A stretch of 64,000 nt of DNA from Theionarchaea archaeon. GTDB lineage: Archaea > Methanobacteriota_B > Thermococci > Methanofastidiosales > SZ-28-30. The notes beneath the pieces are model-generated. The model was given only the letters and a program-made list of their open reading frames with translations, was not told where the DNA came from and made no database searches. The stretch spans positions 16,294 through 80,293 of the forward strand of contig JACVGT010000002.1 in NCBI GenBank assembly GCA_018992685.1, read 5' to 3'. Shown one piece after another: positions 61,783-64,000 of this stretch (its first letter is position 1; every line of letters begins with the position of its first letter). Both the position numbers and the translations under genes were made by a program.

Positions 61783-62798
61783 GTCAGCAGATTGAGACTT
61801 TCGATGATTGGAAACGAGTAATGGTGAACCTTGCCGAGAAAGCTGTCTCAGATGAAAGGCTCATGAATGCAGCGTTCTACTATCGGGCGGCTGAATTCTA
61901 CACATTTTCAAATGATCCCGACAAAGAGCTCCTGTATGATACGTTCATTAAGCTGTTTTGCGAGTGTTTCAGCAATGATGGAATTGAAAGACTCCGAGTT
62001 CCCTATGGTGAAACATTTCTGCCGATCATGAAAATACCTCATGAAGGACAGAAAAAAGGCACTATCGTCATGCATGGGGGATTTGATTCATATATTGAGG
62101 AGTTTTATTCCTGGATGAGATATTTCTCAGACCATGGCTATGATGTTTTCTCGTTTGAAGGTCCAGGCCAGGGTGCTGCTTTGAAGAAATACGGGCTTGT
62201 TCTGGACTACCAATGGGAAAAGCCCACAAGGGCCGTGTTGGATTTTATCGACCTGAATGACGTCACGTTGCTCGGAATATCAATGGGCGGCTATTTCTGC
62301 TTCAGGGCTTCAGCATTCGAATCAAGAATAAGAAGAGTCATCGCGTCAGGGATAGCCTATGACTACATGCAGTTTGAGAATATTGTAAACCGGAATATAA
62401 TGAACTTCTTTGCCAAATACTTCAGGAATTTCACCAATAAGATGGCTCTGAAGAAGATGGAAGAGGACAGAATGCATGCATGGACCATCAGCAACCTGAT
62501 GTACATCACCGGGACCAAAACACCCATGGAAGCACTGGATGTCGTCTATCAGCTTAGTGCTGAGAACCTTCACTCGGATCTGGTCAAGCAAGATGTCCTG
62601 CTTCTTACTGGAAGAGAAGATCACTTCATTCCTTTCAAGATGCATGAGAAACAGGTGAGAGCATTGACCCATGCCAGATCTGTAACAGGCAGGATCTTTA
62701 CCAGCAAGGAACACGCTCAGAACCATTGCCAAATAGGAAACGTAGGTCTTGCACTCGATGTTATGGTGCAATGGATTGAAGAAAAATCACATCCGTAA
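61647..62798 (+). CDS. Alpha/beta hydrolase with N-terminal helical domain
   Basis: A protein of 383 residues. The first 140 are helical; then comes an alpha/beta hydrolase fold with IVMHGGFDSYIEEF (oxyanion), the nucleophile Ser in LLGISMGGYF, Asp in TGREDHFIPF and His in EHAQNHCQIGN. It resembles the 2,6-dihydroxypseudooxynicotine hydrolase / FrsA-like group (C-C or ester hydrolases). The ATG at 61647 lies about 26 nt after the TATA box, so the longer ORF from 61593 is not used. Substrate unknown. The gene's 5' end is duplicated at 43 kb. Confidence 0.85.
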   Translation: MATESRRRFTFPVGYHEFHRDQVFNFQLNRWYSLGYTRFEDMKEAGQQIETFDDWKRVMVNLAEKAVSDERLMNAAFYYRAAEFYTFSNDPDKELLYDTFIKLFCECFSNDGIERLRVPYGETFLPIMKIPHEGQKKGTIVMHGGFDSYIEEFYSWMRYFSDHGYDVFSFEGPGQGAALKKYGLVLDYQWEKPTRAVLDFIDLNDVTLLGISMGGYFCFRASAFESRIRRVIASGIAYDYMQFENIVNRNIMNFFAKYFRNFTNKMALKKMEEDRMHAWTISNLMYITGTKTPMEALDVVYQLSAENLHSDLVKQDVLLLTGREDHFIPFKMHEKQVRALTHARSVTGRIFTSKEHAQNHCQIGNVGLALDVMVQWIEEKSHP

Positions 62799-63086
62799 GG
62801 GGAGAATCCATTCGGCCTGGAAGTACTCCTCAGATTCTGCCTTCTCCTGGAAAACCTTTTACATAATGGGGGTTGGCTGTTCTTATTGTGTCCTGTAAGC
62901 GATCAGAGCTTTCTGCAAAAGCTACGCGGCACTAAAATTTATAAGAGAGGAAAAGGGCTTGAGGGCCAGCGTTATTGAGCTCCGCTGAAGTTCTCATTGC
63001 TGAAGAAAAATAAACGATCCCTGAGGAGTTCCCAAACCAGTCCAGGACGTATCTCAGGAGATCTTGTCTTAGATATGTTCTCTGTT
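62799..63086. other. Spacer with orphan TATA box
   Basis: 288 nt without a gene. A good TATA-like AAAATTTATAAGAG (62933-62946, plus strand) has no ORF downstream of it; the following 120 nt could be a small RNA or the signal could be chance. Confidence 0.3.
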
Positions 63087-63995
63087 TCAGGTAGGCTTTT
63101 CACCCTTCACGTTGATACTCACTATAGATTGCAGAACTTCAAAAGCTTTCTCAGGTGAGATGGAGAATTTCTCAGCAACAGCTCCTACAGCAGGATCCTC
63201 ACGTACGTGCTCAACCACAACTGGTGTCTCTTTCTCGATGGTGACATTGACAAACCCGGCATTCTTTACGAGCCCTACATAGCTGTCCTTCAGTACAGCT
63301 CCACCCATGCAGGAGACATATGCATCCACCGAATTCCTGATTGCTTCTGGAATCTCCTTCAGTAACACCATGTCTGAGATCATCAACCGTCCTCCTGGCC
63401 TGAGCACTCTGAAAGCTTCCTCAAAGACTTTCTTCTTGTCAGCAGACAGATTGATGACACAGTTTGATATTATCACATCAACGGAGTTGTCCCCTGCAGG
63501 TAAATGTTCTATTTCACCCAGTCTGAATTCAACATTTCCGGAGTCGAATCCTTCTGCATTCTCTCGTGCTTTGTCAATCATTTCAGGAGTCATGTCGACA
63601 CCAATCACTTTTCCAGTGGTACCAACCTTCTTTGCCGCCAGGAAGCAGTCAAACCCTGCACCCGATCCCAGGTCCAGGACAGTCTCTCCTTCACGCAAGG
63701 AAGCGAGAGCAACTGGATTTCCACACCCAAGTCCGAGATTGGAGTCGTCAGGCACATCTTTGAGATCTTCTCCAGAATACCCCAGCATCTTAGCAATCTC
63801 TTCCAGATTACTTGTACATGCAGCCCCCATTTCGAATTTCTTGGTCTTCTTCTCTTTTCCTGCTGAAGATCCGCAGCATCCTGACCGGACTTCCACAGCC
63901 TGTGCGTTCCCCTGGCAGCAGGAAGATCTAGCTTGTTTCTGGGCTACTCTGGCATAGCCTTCCCGTACGACTTTCTTAATTTCATTCTCTTTCAT
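63087..63995 (-). CDS. arsM: Arsenite S-adenosylmethionine methyltransferase
   Basis: A protein of 302 residues. The SAM-binding [16 protein letters not shown] is followed by [17 protein letters not shown] and the family's [10 protein letters not shown]. Cys residues proposed to bind arsenite occur near C60 (AACTS), in SNCVINL and in SCMGG; the N-terminus has two additional CC pairs (RSSCCQG, SGCCGSS). It methylates As(III) in steps, helping detoxification. No arsR or arsB gene is adjacent. The promoter would lie beyond the right edge. Confidence 0.93.
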   Translation of the reverse strand: MKENEIKKVVREGYARVAQKQARSSCCQGNAQAVEVRSGCCGSSAGKEKKTKKFEMGAACTSNLEEIAKMLGYSGEDLKDVPDDSNLGLGCGNPVALASLREGETVLDLGSGAGFDCFLAAKKVGTTGKVIGVDMTPEMIDKARENAEGFDSGNVEFRLGEIEHLPAGDNSVDVIISNCVINLSADKKKVFEEAFRVLRPGGRLMISDMVLLKEIPEAIRNSVDAYVSCMGGAVLKDSYVGLVKNAGFVNVTIEKETPVVVEHVREDPAVGAVAEKFSISPEKAFEVLQSIVSINVKGEKPT

Positions 63996-64000
63996 GTCAA

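Overview
The window looks archaeal. Promoters are BRE/TATA type (A/T-rich boxes such as CCTTTTAA or TTTATATA), and many genes begin about 25 nt after the box, which implies leaderless mRNAs. T-rich tracts follow several genes. The content includes a UbiA-type lipid prenyltransferase, an archaeal TctA-like permease, CobY in place of CobU, and CobZ in place of CobC. The lineage cannot be fixed from this window; a euryarchaeal-type anaerobe or microaerophile is the best guess. No rRNA, tRNA, CRISPR array or intact insertion sequence was seen.

Layout. 1-9.6 kb (mostly minus): two subtilisin paralogues around a CPBP protease, a UbiA prenyltransferase and an M14 carboxypeptidase, then a TctA-like permease overlapping an exported OB-fold protein. 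The complete subtilase and the M14 enzyme share a Cys-Leu-Gly-Thr + hydrophobic + basic C-terminus. 9.7-15.3 kb: a Cys-rich thrombospondin-3 surface protein, a feoA-feoB-dtxR operon with an operator on its start, a CBS membrane protein and a winged-helix protein. 15.3-21.6 kb: a signalling or defence-like patch with a winged-helix/TPR protein, a CHAT-STAND-TPR protein and two unknowns. 21.8-23.1 kb: a radical SAM/SPASM enzyme preceded by a hairpin and a small protein with two GPCGGCD repeats, a candidate RiPP locus. 23.5-33.7 kb: mixed metabolism and membrane genes (FemAB-like, DUF1624, nitroreductase, cytidine deaminase, hutI, GNAT, TolB-like propeller, TPP enzyme).

34.2-42.9 kb (plus): a sodium:solute symporter with a small partner, then an amino-acid gene cluster: NicX/M29-like metalloenzyme, maleate isomerase/Asp-Glu racemase-like protein, lysA-like protein, lysA, class V aminotransferase and dapF. 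43.0-43.4 kb holds a truncated copy of the start of the hydrolase gene at 61.6 kb. 43.8-48.7 kb is the most unusual locus: a UvrD-like helicase with a zinc ribbon, a Cas4/AddB-like PD-(D/E)XK nuclease with four candidate Fe-S cysteines, and a TGT-superfamily (DpdA-like) base-exchange protein, tightly packed on one strand. This is a candidate DNA 7-deazaguanine modification or defence system that differs from the bacterial dpd cluster.

48.9-51.1 kb: an ArsR-like regulator divergent from a serine beta-lactamase-like protein. 51.2-61.3 kb: a cobamide salvage regulon, btuFCD, cobD-cbiP-cbiB-cbiZ/cobZ-cobS-cobY, and a divergent cblT-cblS-like pair. Its three promoters each carry the same palindrome (GGATGG-N5-CCATCC), probably the operator of an unidentified regulator. 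61.3-64 kb: a decayed propeller gene, an alpha/beta hydrolase and an arsM arsenite methyltransferase.
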